Shown piece by piece: positions 15,615 through 23,136 of a stretch of 64,000 bases of DNA (position 1 is its first letter; every line of letters starts with the position of its first letter). Position numbers and translations under genes: made by a program. Source of the DNA: Mycobacterium branderi (lineage in GTDB: Bacteria > Actinomycetota > Actinomycetes > Mycobacteriales > Mycobacteriaceae); the NCBI RefSeq assembly GCF_010728725.1, contig NZ_AP022606.1, positions 3,162,001 through 3,226,000 on the forward strand, read 5' to 3'. The notes beneath the pieces are model-generated. The model was not told the origin of the DNA, did no database searches, and was given only the letters and a program-made list of their open reading frames with translations.

Positions 15615-17798
15615 TTACTTTCGCGCGAGAGCGCGGTCGGCAAGCGCCCCGATTACCGGCGTCAACACTCGTGAGTAGCCGCGCGCCACGTGATTCCTGT
15701 CGAAGTAGACCAAGGTGTTGCCCACGATGACGGGGCAGCGGTCGGCTGTGCAGAATAGCTCGGTGAGATCGACGTACTCTCCGCCACCGGCTGTGGTGGC
15801 AGTCGACTCAGCCGTGATGCCGGTTGCGTTGACCGCGGTCGACCGTAGCGGCGAGCAGGCCGTTACGTCGTCGAGATGCGCCGACAGGCAAAGCGGCACC
15901 GTCGACTGGGGATCCGGGATCGGCCCGAGGACCAGCACCCGTGCGCTGGTATCGCGCAGTTGCTGTACCAGGTGGGCCAGGCCGTCGATCCAGGCCGGGT
16001 CATATGACGTCAATCCCGACGGAAAGCCATGGGCGGCACCGTAGCGCCGCCACAAGCTGAGCACGACGAGTCGGGGGTGCTCGATGCGCAGCCGGTCGAT
16101 GATCTGGCCGCGCCACTTCTCGCACTCGGTGTACTCCCGGTGAAGTAATGGGTTGATGAGCGGCACGTTCATCAATGGGCAAGCTGCCTTGCCCAGCGTC
16201 TCTAGCCGCCAGTGCCGCTGCGCGGCGAGCTGCTGGAAGGCCGGGTTCCACATCGCCGCGTTCGAGTCGCCGACCAGTGCCACTGTGGTCGCCGAGGTGG
16301 TGTCGCCGGTCGCGCATTCCGGCTGTGCGACTTGGTAGAACTGGCGCGCACAGCTGTCGACGTACGTGGCAAATCTCTCGGCTGCCACGTTGGCAAGCGG
16401 CGGATCCAGGTTCGACGGTACGGCCTTCAGGCCGGCAGCTGCCGCGACCGCGTCCTGCACTTGCGCGAACGCGTGCCGGACCGCCGCGTCGTAGGCGTTG
16501 ACGTTGTGGCCCGCCGGCACGGGTGCCGCATTGACGGTCAGCGTTGCAGCCGGCGCACCACGGCCGACCGGGGCCGGCACCACTACCAGCAGCGCCACTG
16601 CTACACAGACCGCTACGGCGGTCGCGACACCGCCAAGCGCAAGGCTGCGGAGAGGAGAGCGGCGAACAGGAGCGGCGAATCGCAACGGATTCTCGATCAA
16701 ATGCAGTGTGACAACGGCCAACCCGGCCGAAACGAGTGCCGCAGTTAGCCTTCCGGCCAGCCCCAGCGGGTGGCCCAGCAACGGCGGCGCGAGCAGCAGC
16801 ACCGGCCAGTGCCACAGATACCACGAATACGACACCCGGCCGATCGCCCGCATCGGCCACAACGACAGGACGCGACCGCATCCCCGAGAAGCCGAACCGC
16901 AGCCAGCGCCGATCACCAGTGCCGTGCCCAGCACGGGCAACAGTGCGGCCGTACCCGGATACAGCGTCCCGGTGCCCAACACGGTGCATGCCAGCAGGAC
17001 GAGGGCCAGCCCTCCCCATCCCGCGATCGCTGCCGGTAGCGGCGGTAAGCGGTGCCACTGGTCGGCCGTGAGGGCCACTAGTCCGCCGACAGCCAACTGC
17101 CAGGCCCGGGTGGGCAACGAATAAAACGCCACAAAAGGTATCCAGTAGGTGATCGCCAGCGATAGCGCAAACGACACCGCCGCGACCAACGCAAGGACTA
17201 CGAGATACGGAGTTGCTGAAGACGTGTGGTGCGCCGTGCGGCGTCGACGCGCGCGTCGGATGAGCCAGGCCGTGCCGATTATCAGGGGCGGCCACACCAG
17301 GTAGAACTGCTCTTCTACACCCAAAGACCAGTAATGCAGAAACGGCGATGGCGGCATCTCGCTGAAGAAGTAGTCGGCTCCTTGGACCAGAAACCGGTAG
17401 TTGCTGACATATAACGCGCTGGCGATGCCGTCGCCGAAGACGGTCCGAGCCTGCAACGGGGGCAACAGAATTGCCGCGCCGATCGCGGTAACGACACCTA
17501 CCGTGGCCGACGCCGGCAGCAATCGGCGGGCCCGCGCTCCATAAAAGCCGCGCAGTCGGACGGTGCCGGCGGTGCGCACCTCGCGGAAGAGCAGACCGGT
17601 GATGAGGAAGCCCGAGATAACGAAGAAAACGTCCACGCCGACGTACCCACCGCCGACGCCGGGAACCTCAGCATGAAAGAGGACAACGGCCAACACCGCG
17701 ACTGCGCGCAGGCCCTCGATGTCTCGGCGAAAATCCTTCTGGGGCGCGCGCCCGGCCTGCACCCCCTTGATGGGGCTAACGGTGTCATCCAGGCGCAT
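15615..17798 (-). CDS. Two-domain O-acyltransferase: acyltransferase_3 membrane domain plus SGNH domain
   Basis: 727 residues, full OafA-SGNH architecture. Residues 20-400 form the membrane domain: FRRDIEGLRAVAVLAVVLFHA with the family Arg/His, VDVFFVISGFLITGLL, and SLGVEEQFYLVWPPLI. The C-terminal half is extracytoplasmic, with the SGNH nucleophile motif VALVGDSNAAMW and a distal DRNHVARGY that supplies the Asp/His pair. Such proteins acylate cell-envelope glycans. It is convergent with the 14416 gene, leaving only 38 bases between stops. The substrate is unknown; a GPL sugar is inferred from the locus. Confidence 0.9.
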   Translation of the reverse strand: MRLDDTVSPIKGVQAGRAPQKDFRRDIEGLRAVAVLAVVLFHAEVPGVGGGYVGVDVFFVISGFLITGLLFREVRTAGTVRLRGFYGARARRLLPASATVGVVTAIGAAILLPPLQARTVFGDGIASALYVSNYRFLVQGADYFFSEMPPSPFLHYWSLGVEEQFYLVWPPLIIGTAWLIRRARRRRTAHHTSSATPYLVVLALVAAVSFALSLAITYWIPFVAFYSLPTRAWQLAVGGLVALTADQWHRLPPLPAAIAGWGGLALVLLACTVLGTGTLYPGTAALLPVLGTALVIGAGCGSASRGCGRVLSLWPMRAIGRVSYSWYLWHWPVLLLAPPLLGHPLGLAGRLTAALVSAGLAVVTLHLIENPLRFAAPVRRSPLRSLALGGVATAVAVCVAVALLVVVPAPVGRGAPAATLTVNAAPVPAGHNVNAYDAAVRHAFAQVQDAVAAAAGLKAVPSNLDPPLANVAAERFATYVDSCARQFYQVAQPECATGDTTSATTVALVGDSNAAMWNPAFQQLAAQRHWRLETLGKAACPLMNVPLINPLLHREYTECEKWRGQIIDRLRIEHPRLVVLSLWRRYGAAHGFPSGLTSYDPAWIDGLAHLVQQLRDTSARVLVLGPIPDPQSTVPLCLSAHLDDVTACSPLRSTAVNATGITAESTATTAGGGEYVDLTELFCTADRCPVIVGNTLVYFDRNHVARGYSRVLTPVIGALADRALARK

Positions 17799-18172
17799 GG
17801 CGGCATTGTCGCATTCCCCGCAGCACCGAAGGGGTGGATTCGAATCGAATACGTTGGCGGATCCGCGCTGGTCACGGTTTCATGGCCGGCTGTCCCCGTG
17901 AGCTGCAGGCGAGGATCGACGCGACAGTTTACCGGTGAAGCCAACCCAAGCTTGGATCTCAAGGATGAAGTCGCCCAACCGATCTCGAACGCCGGTGCAC
18001 TGAGTCGCGGATCTCGCTGCGGCGCCTTCACCGGCCATCATCAGCTACCCGGCAATCGGATGTACAGCAAGCACCCGACGACGCACGAATCGAGAGGTCG
18101 TTACGGCGACATGGTGTAAAGTCCCGCTCTATCAAGAGCTTTGCACACGGCGCCGCACACCCCGGTGTGTAC
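17799..18172. other. Divergent intergenic region
   Basis: No gene with recognisable motifs was seen between the SGNH acyltransferase start and the small frame at 18173. As the genes on either side are divergent, promoters are expected here. No clear repeat or hairpin was noted. Confidence 0.35.
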
Positions 18173-18346
18173 ATGTCGTTGCGAGAGCGAATGCTGCAGT
18201 TGTGGTCGGCCGCGTCGTACGGCGAGCGATACACCACCCACGAAACAAGAGGGCACACTACATCGATGGTCCAGAGCCGCGAGGTTGAGGCGTTGCGCGT
18301 TCAGTCCGACCTAGCCCAGAACCTGCAGGCGAACCGATGGGTGTAG
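18173..18346 (+). CDS. Possible small protein (57 aa) overlapping the methyltransferase start
   Basis: ATG 18173 opens a 57-codon frame beginning MSLRERMLQLWSAASYGERY and ending NLQANRWV, whose TAG (18344-18346) overlaps the following methyltransferase start at 18337. The composition is protein-like (amphipathic, charged) and the overlap would allow coupling. There is no recognised family, no strong ribosome-binding site, and it could be chance or a remnant. Confidence 0.3.
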   Translation: MSLRERMLQLWSAASYGERYTTHETRGHTTSMVQSREVEALRVQSDLAQNLQANRWV

Positions 18347-19437
18347 TCGATAGGCGCGTCGCAGATCGGACGACCCTCCATCGGGTCTGGAAAGCGATTC
18401 TCGTCGGTATCGCGCTCAGTGTGGCTTTAGCATGCTACTTTCTACCGGCTCTGGCCGTCGCCATCGGCCTCGTTGTGCTAGTCGTTCTCTGCGCACGCGT
18501 TTTCTACCGGGATCGCGACCGCTACATCCCGAACTTATATGCCCGGGACACCACGGCCTATGACGACGCATATCGTGCATTTATCGGCCGCACGCTTTCC
18601 GGCCTGCGCCGGTGCAGGATTCGAGGCCACACACTGTTGTGGGAAGCATCCCGCCTGCCGGAGCCAATCGGAAAGAATTCCGACGAACTTCTTCTCGATC
18701 TAGGCGTCTGGATTGGCTGGTCCACGCGACTCATATCCGATGCCTCCGGACGCATGGTGTACGGCTTCGATACCTTTACGGGCCTTGTTGAAGACTGGCA
18801 ACTCGAAAACCAGGTCCTGAAGCGCGGCACGTTCTCGCTATCAGACCCGTTAGCGCAACGTGCGATGCGAGAAACAGGCGTCAGTTTGCATGACGGCGTA
18901 CCCGCCGCGCTCGGTCGCAACGTCGAATTCATCAAGGGGAGCACCTATGACACGTTGGCACCATTCCTGGCGGACCGACCGGCCGCGTCGATCCGCCTGT
19001 TCCACATGGATTTGGACACATATGAAAGCTGTCTCCATGCACTAGAAACCTGTAAGGACCGGTTTATCGAAGGCTCCATACTTGTCTTTGACGAGTATCT
19101 TGTTACTAGTGGCGAAATGCGCGCTTTCTACGAATTTCAAGACCGTTACCAGCTGAACTGGCGATACCGAGCCTGGGGCCTTGAGATCATGGAGATGAAT
19201 GTCGAGATGATCCGTGCCCGCCGGAAGCGTGTGTTGTATTATCTGCTCTGGATCGCATCGTATTGGTTGGCCGGAGAGGGCCGCTATGTCTGGACCTGCT
19301 TTGGCAGGCCGTTTTGGCGATTCTGGTTGGGTGCGCCGATAGGAGATATCCTTTTCATGCTCGGTGCAGCTGGGCAGCGGAAGTCGGTCAGCCTTGAGAT
19401 CACCGGTCTGGGTAAACTTCGTTCCGCTTCGTCGTAA
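18337..19437 (+). CDS. Membrane-anchored TylF-type methyltransferase
   Basis: 366 residues. A long hydrophobic stretch (residues about 18-50, AILVGIALSVALACYFLPAL onward) forms one or two membrane helices. The catalytic part follows: ELLLDLGVWIGWSTRLI (SAM motif), VYGFDTFTGLVEDWQ, VEFIKGSTYDTL, RLFHMDLDTYESCLHALE and ILVFDEYL, a pattern shared with macrocin-O-methyltransferase TylF, including the metal-type Asp residues. A second hydrophobic region (YYLLWIASYWL, FRPFW-type end) is C-terminal. Methylation of a GPL sugar at the membrane is inferred. Codon use is less GC-rich than in the NRPS. It lies just upstream of the mbtH-NRPS operon on the same strand but is separated from it by 450 bases. 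Confidence 0.8.
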   Translation: MGVVDRRVADRTTLHRVWKAILVGIALSVALACYFLPALAVAIGLVVLVVLCARVFYRDRDRYIPNLYARDTTAYDDAYRAFIGRTLSGLRRCRIRGHTLLWEASRLPEPIGKNSDELLLDLGVWIGWSTRLISDASGRMVYGFDTFTGLVEDWQLENQVLKRGTFSLSDPLAQRAMRETGVSLHDGVPAALGRNVEFIKGSTYDTLAPFLADRPAASIRLFHMDLDTYESCLHALETCKDRFIEGSILVFDEYLVTSGEMRAFYEFQDRYQLNWRYRAWGLEIMEMNVEMIRARRKRVLYYLLWIASYWLAGEGRYVWTCFGRPFWRFWLGAPIGDILFMLGAAGQRKSVSLEITGLGKLRSASS

Positions 19438-19815
19438 AGGCGTGAGAAGATAACTAGCTCATGCCGACAAATTGATGCGCTGAGAAATTCGAGCTGATCG
19501 ATGATCCAAAGCGCGCGGCAGGAAAGGAGCTCCGGGGTCCGCCGCCGGCTCAGCGGCGGGGCGCACGCTAGTCTGTTCGCGCGCTACCTGGCGAGAACAG
19601 CAAACGCTGCTAGCGAGTAATCGACTACTCTACTTCGCGCCGCCAGAGGGGATGGTCCTCGCGAGGCCAATGGCCGCCTGTAGCGAACCGCGAGGCGAAG
19701 GCTGTCGCTGCTGGTCACGACCCCAGCAGTTACAATCGTCGCGAGCGCATGCCAGGAGCAAAACGCTGAGCTGCGTCGGGCACCTTGGGATGATCTGAGG
19801 AACTTTGCCGAAAAC
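19438..19815. other. Intergenic region upstream of the mbtH-NRPS operon
   Basis: About 380 bases without a convincing gene. It contains a GC hairpin at 19539-19559 and leads into the promoter proposed at 19816-19844. Short antisense frames here have no family features. Confidence 0.4.
19539..19559 (+). terminator. GC-rich hairpin, possible terminator after the TylF-type gene
   Basis: CCGCCGC and GCGGCGG form a perfect 7-bp stem with a 7-base loop, about 100 bases after the methyltransferase stop. There is no T-tract, as is common for mycobacterial hairpins, so termination is plausible but unproven. Confidence 0.35.
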
Positions 19816-19844
19816 TGGACCCACTCTGTTGGCTCCAGTAGAGT
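19816..19844 (+). promoter_or_regulatory. Predicted promoter of the mbtH-NRPS-1 operon
   Basis: TGGACC (19816-19821), a 17-base spacer and TAGAGT (19839-19844, fitting the mycobacterial -10 pattern TANNNT). The same arrangement recurs upstream of NRPS-2 (CGGACC, 17 bases, TATGGT) with CTCCAG conserved immediately before the -10 in both. The leader to the GTG of mbtH would be about 38 bases. Confidence 0.5.
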
Positions 19845-19888
19845 TTGGACCTGTTGTGCTCGTGTCGATTAGACAGCAGGGGGACCTC

Positions 19889-20119
19889 GTGAGCGTCAAT
19901 CCCTTTGACGATGAAAATGGAAGCTTTTTTGTGTTGGTCAATGATGAGGAGCAACACAGCTTGTGGCCGACCTTCGCCGATGTTCCCGCCGGTTGGCGGG
20001 TCGTTTACGGCGAAGCCGACCGCGCCGCGTGTCTGGAATACATCGAACAAAACTGGCCCGACATCAGGCCGAAAAGCCTACGCGAAAGGCTAGCGAAGAG
20101 TCAGGGATCTGATAGCTAG
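19889..20119 (+). CDS. mbtH: MbtH-like NRPS chaperone
   Basis: 76 residues from GTG 19889, preceded by AGGGGGA at a suitable distance. The start gives [20 protein letters not shown], the usual MbtH beginning; an in-frame ATG at 19805 would add 28 residues that belong to the promoter region. Family residues are all visible: the [10 protein letters not shown] motif, [19 protein letters not shown]. MbtH-like proteins bind and activate or solubilise NRPS adenylation domains. The gene lies 14 bases upstream of NRPS-1, as in known GPL loci, so it should serve those A domains and perhaps those of NRPS-2 too. Confidence 0.95.
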   Translation: MSVNPFDDENGSFFVLVNDEEQHSLWPTFADVPAGWRVVYGEADRAACLEYIEQNWPDIRPKSLRERLAKSQGSDS

Positions 20120-20133
20120 ACCGTCCGGGTTCG

Positions 20134-22221
20134 GTGAGTCCGATGGAAATTGATGACGAGGCACTGCCGCTCTCGCGCGGGCAACTCGACATCTGGCTTG
20201 CTCAGGAGACGGGCAGCTTTGATGAAGAATGGCATATAGTCGCACATGCCATAATCGAGGGTGCCGTTGAACGGAATGTGCTTGAACAAGCAATCCGTCG
20301 CGTGGTGGCAGAGGCCGAGCCGATCAGGGCCGGCTTTTTCGAGGTGGATGGCCAGGTTTTTCAGAAACCAATTGACAACCCCGAGGTCGAGCTCCCATTC
20401 TACGATCTCACGCACCTTTCGGATCCGCTGCAGGAGTTTCGCCGGATAGCCGAGTCGATCCGGCGCACTCCAATGCCGCCGTCTGGGCCGCTATTTAAAT
20501 TTGCGCTGTTTCAAACGCGGGCGAACCAATCCTATTGGTTCTTGTGCTTCCACCATCTGGTGACCGACGGGTTCGGCACAGTGCTTTTCGCCAACCGGGT
20601 AGCCGCGGTCTATTCAGCCATGATTGCCGATACACCCGAGCCGCCAGCCTTTTTCGGCTCGCTGCAGGATTTGGTTGCATGGGAGACCGAATACCAGGAA
20701 TCTGAGCAGTACGCCGAGGACTTAGCGTATTGGAGTGAGAACCTCCCGCCGGAAAGTGCGCCAAATTCCGGCCTGTCGCAATCGGTCGACCAACGCGACT
20801 CGTCTGCGGTTTCTGATTCTGTTCAACTGGATCCTCGGGTTGTCACCAGCGTCCACGAGTTGTCTGACATCTTGGGGATGCGGCGGTCATCGGTGATCAC
20901 GGCGGCCTGCGCGCTACTGGTGCGAGGGTGGTGTGCCGAGGGCTCACAGGTGGTGCTCGACTTTCCAGTGAGCAGGCGAACAAGTCCGGAGTCTGGAACG
21001 TTTCCCGGAATGGTTTCCGGCGTTGTCCCACTGGTGTTGACGGTTTCGCCGGGATCGACGGTTGCCGATTTTTGCGAGCATGTCGACGCGCGGATACGCG
21101 AGGCGCTGGCGCATCAGCGGTTCCCGGTGCCCGCCCTAGAACGCAAAGCCCATCACCGGGGTCCAGGGCGGCCACGCAATAGGGTCGGCGTGAATTTCGT
21201 GCCGTCGATAAATGTTCTGCCCTTCGCTGATACGCCGGCAACAGGAGCGGTTACTCGTTTCGGCCGCGTCGACCATTTCGAACTGTTTTTCTTGAGCGCC
21301 GACGGCCAACTGTCCTTGAGCACGGCGGGCGCCGCGCAGCCATGGTCGAGCTTCGACGTCCCCGATCTGGCAAGGCGGTTGGAGCGGGTGTTGGTGGGGA
21401 TGGCGGCTGATCCGGGTGGGTTGGTGTCGTCGGTGGGTGTGGTGGATGAGGTTGAGTGTGCCCGGTTGTTGGGGTGGGGTAATTGGGGGGTGTTGAGCGC
21501 GCCGTCGGTGTCGGTGGGGTCGATTCCGGCGGTGTTTGGTGAGCAGGTGTTGCGTGCGCCGGAGGCGGTGGCCGTCAGTTGTGGTGACCGTTCGGTGACG
21601 TATCGGGAGCTTGATGAGGCGTCGAATCGGTTGGCGCGCTTGTTGGTTGCTCATGGGGCGGGTCGTGGGCAGCGGGTGGGGTTGTTGTTGCCGCGTTCGG
21701 TTGAGGCGGTGGCGGCGATTTTGGCGGTGTTGAAGTCGGGTGCGGCGTATGTGCCGATTGATCCGGCGGTGCCGGTGTCGCGGGTGGCGTTTGTGGTTGG
21801 TGATGCGGCGCCGGTGGTGGTGGTTACGTCGGGGGGGTTGGTTGATCGGCTGGATGGTTTGGGTGTGCCGGTCATTGATGTGGATGACCCGGTGGTGGAT
21901 GCCCAGTCCGGTGTGGGGTTGGCGGTGCCGGCTGCTGATGATTTGGCGTATGTGATTTACACCTCGGGTACGACGGGTGTGCCCAAAGGGGTTGCGATTT
22001 CTCATCGCAACGTGATCGAGCTGATGGCGTCGCTGGGCGAGGGCTTGGAGTTGGCCGGGCAGGTGTGGTCGCTGTGGCATTCGTTGGCGTTTGACGTCTC
22101 GGTGTGTGAGATGTGGGGTGCGTTGCTGCATGGGGCCGGTTGGTGGTGGTGCCCGAGTCGGTGGCGCGTTCGCCGGAGGATTTCCACGCGTTGTTGGCCG
22201 CCGAGCAGGTCAGTGTGTTGA
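20134..22221 (+). CDS. NRPS-1, N-terminal part: starter condensation domain and start of A1 (frameshifted end)
   Basis: First frame of a single large NRPS gene (20134-37132). It starts at GTG 20134 (or ATG 20143), 14 bases after mbtH. Residues about 5-420 are a condensation domain with HHLVTDG near base 20551. Its lack of an upstream module marks it as the starter domain that joins the fatty acyl chain to amino acid 1. From about 21510 the A1 domain begins ([39 protein letters not shown]). After base 22131 the frame turns to nonsense: the GGGG run at 22132-22135 has one G fewer than the otherwise matching copy at 26639-26643. The 5' portion is less GC-rich than the rest of the gene. Confidence 0.85.
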   Translation: MSPMEIDDEALPLSRGQLDIWLAQETGSFDEEWHIVAHAIIEGAVERNVLEQAIRRVVAEAEPIRAGFFEVDGQVFQKPIDNPEVELPFYDLTHLSDPLQEFRRIAESIRRTPMPPSGPLFKFALFQTRANQSYWFLCFHHLVTDGFGTVLFANRVAAVYSAMIADTPEPPAFFGSLQDLVAWETEYQESEQYAEDLAYWSENLPPESAPNSGLSQSVDQRDSSAVSDSVQLDPRVVTSVHELSDILGMRRSSVITAACALLVRGWCAEGSQVVLDFPVSRRTSPESGTFPGMVSGVVPLVLTVSPGSTVADFCEHVDARIREALAHQRFPVPALERKAHHRGPGRPRNRVGVNFVPSINVLPFADTPATGAVTRFGRVDHFELFFLSADGQLSLSTAGAAQPWSSFDVPDLARRLERVLVGMAADPGGLVSSVGVVDEVECARLLGWGNWGVLSAPSVSVGSIPAVFGEQVLRAPEAVAVSCGDRSVTYRELDEASNRLARLLVAHGAGRGQRVGLLLPRSVEAVAAILAVLKSGAAYVPIDPAVPVSRVAFVVGDAAPVVVVTSGGLVDRLDGLGVPVIDVDDPVVDAQSGVGLAVPAADDLAYVIYTSGTTGVPKGVAISHRNVIELMASLGEGLELAGQVWSLWHSLAFDVSVCEMWGALLHGAGWWWCPSRWRVRRRISTRCWPPSRSVC

Positions 22222-23136
22222 GTCAGACGCCGTCGGCGTTTTATGCGTTGCAGACTGCTGATGCGTTGGCGCCGGAGTTGGGTCGTCAGCTCAAGTTGGA
22301 GACGGTGATCTTTGCCGGGGAAGCGTTGGAGCCGGCGCGTCTTGGGGGGTGGTTGCAGCGTCATCCGGGGGCGCCGCGGTTGGTCAATATGTATGGCACT
22401 ACCGAGACGACGGTGCATGCGTCGTTTCGTGAGATCGGCGCCGGTGATGTCGATGGTGTGGTGAGCCCGGTGGGGGTGCCGTTGGCGCATCTTGGGTTTT
22501 TTGTGCTGGATGGGTGGTTGCGTCCGGTGCCCGCGGTGTGGTGGGTGAGTTGTATGTGGCCGGTGGTGGTGTCGGGTTTGGGTATGTGGGCCGGGCGGGG
22601 TTGACGTCGTCGCGGTTTGTGGCGTGTCCGTTCGGGGGGTCGGGGCAGCGGATGTATCGCACCGGGGATTTGGTGCGTTGGGATGCTGCGGGGCAGTTGA
22701 GCTATTTGGGGCGTGCCGATGAGCAGGTCAAGATTCGTGGGTATCGCATCGAGCTTGGTGAAATCCAGGCAGCCTTAACCGGTTTGGATGGGGTCGGGCA
22801 GGCGGCGGTGATTGTGCGTGAGGACCGCCCGGGTGATAAGCGGTTGGTGGGGTACATCACCGGCAGCGCTGATCCGACCGACGTACGCCAGCGGCTGGGC
22901 GAACGGTTGCCGGCCTATATGGTGCCGGCGGCCATTGTGGCGCTTGATGTTATCCCGTTGACGGTCAACGGCAAGCTGGACAAGCGGGCGCTGCCGGCAC
23001 CGGAATATGCCGACGCCGATCGCTACCGCGCCCCGGCCAACGCCATCGAAGAACTGCTGGCCGGCATCTACGCCCAAGTCCTGGGCCTCGAGCGAGTCGG
23101 CGTCGACGACTCCTTCTTCGAACTCGGCGGCGATTC
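21375..23136 (+). repeat. 1.76 kb direct repeat, copy 1 (A1-T1)
   Basis: Apart from two missing G bases, this block matches 25882-27645 base for base wherever compared by eye. It begins at GCGGTTGGAGCGGGTG in the end of the condensation domain and stops inside the carrier-protein motif (GGCGATTC), after which T1 and T2 differ. It is strikingly rich in G and T in third positions. Confidence 0.9.
22113..22604 (+). pseudogene. NRPS-1, middle fragment of A1 in a shifted frame
   Basis: Between the two single-base losses (near 22132 and 22535) the A1 coding frame continues in this phase: [48 protein letters not shown] and [14 protein letters not shown], matching A2 exactly. It is not a separate gene. 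Joined with the frames on either side it completes A1 core motifs A3 to A6. The second loss is in GCGG at 22534-22536, where the copy at 27041 has GCGGG. It is either a genuinely broken module 1 or two uncorrected errors in a long repeat; if real, the downstream modules would not be translated in phase. Confidence 0.75.

Noticed and set aside
16000..17295. Overlapping minus-strand frame within the SGNH acyltransferase
   Set aside because: The 727-residue frame has all acyltransferase and SGNH motifs; this is its out-of-frame shadow.
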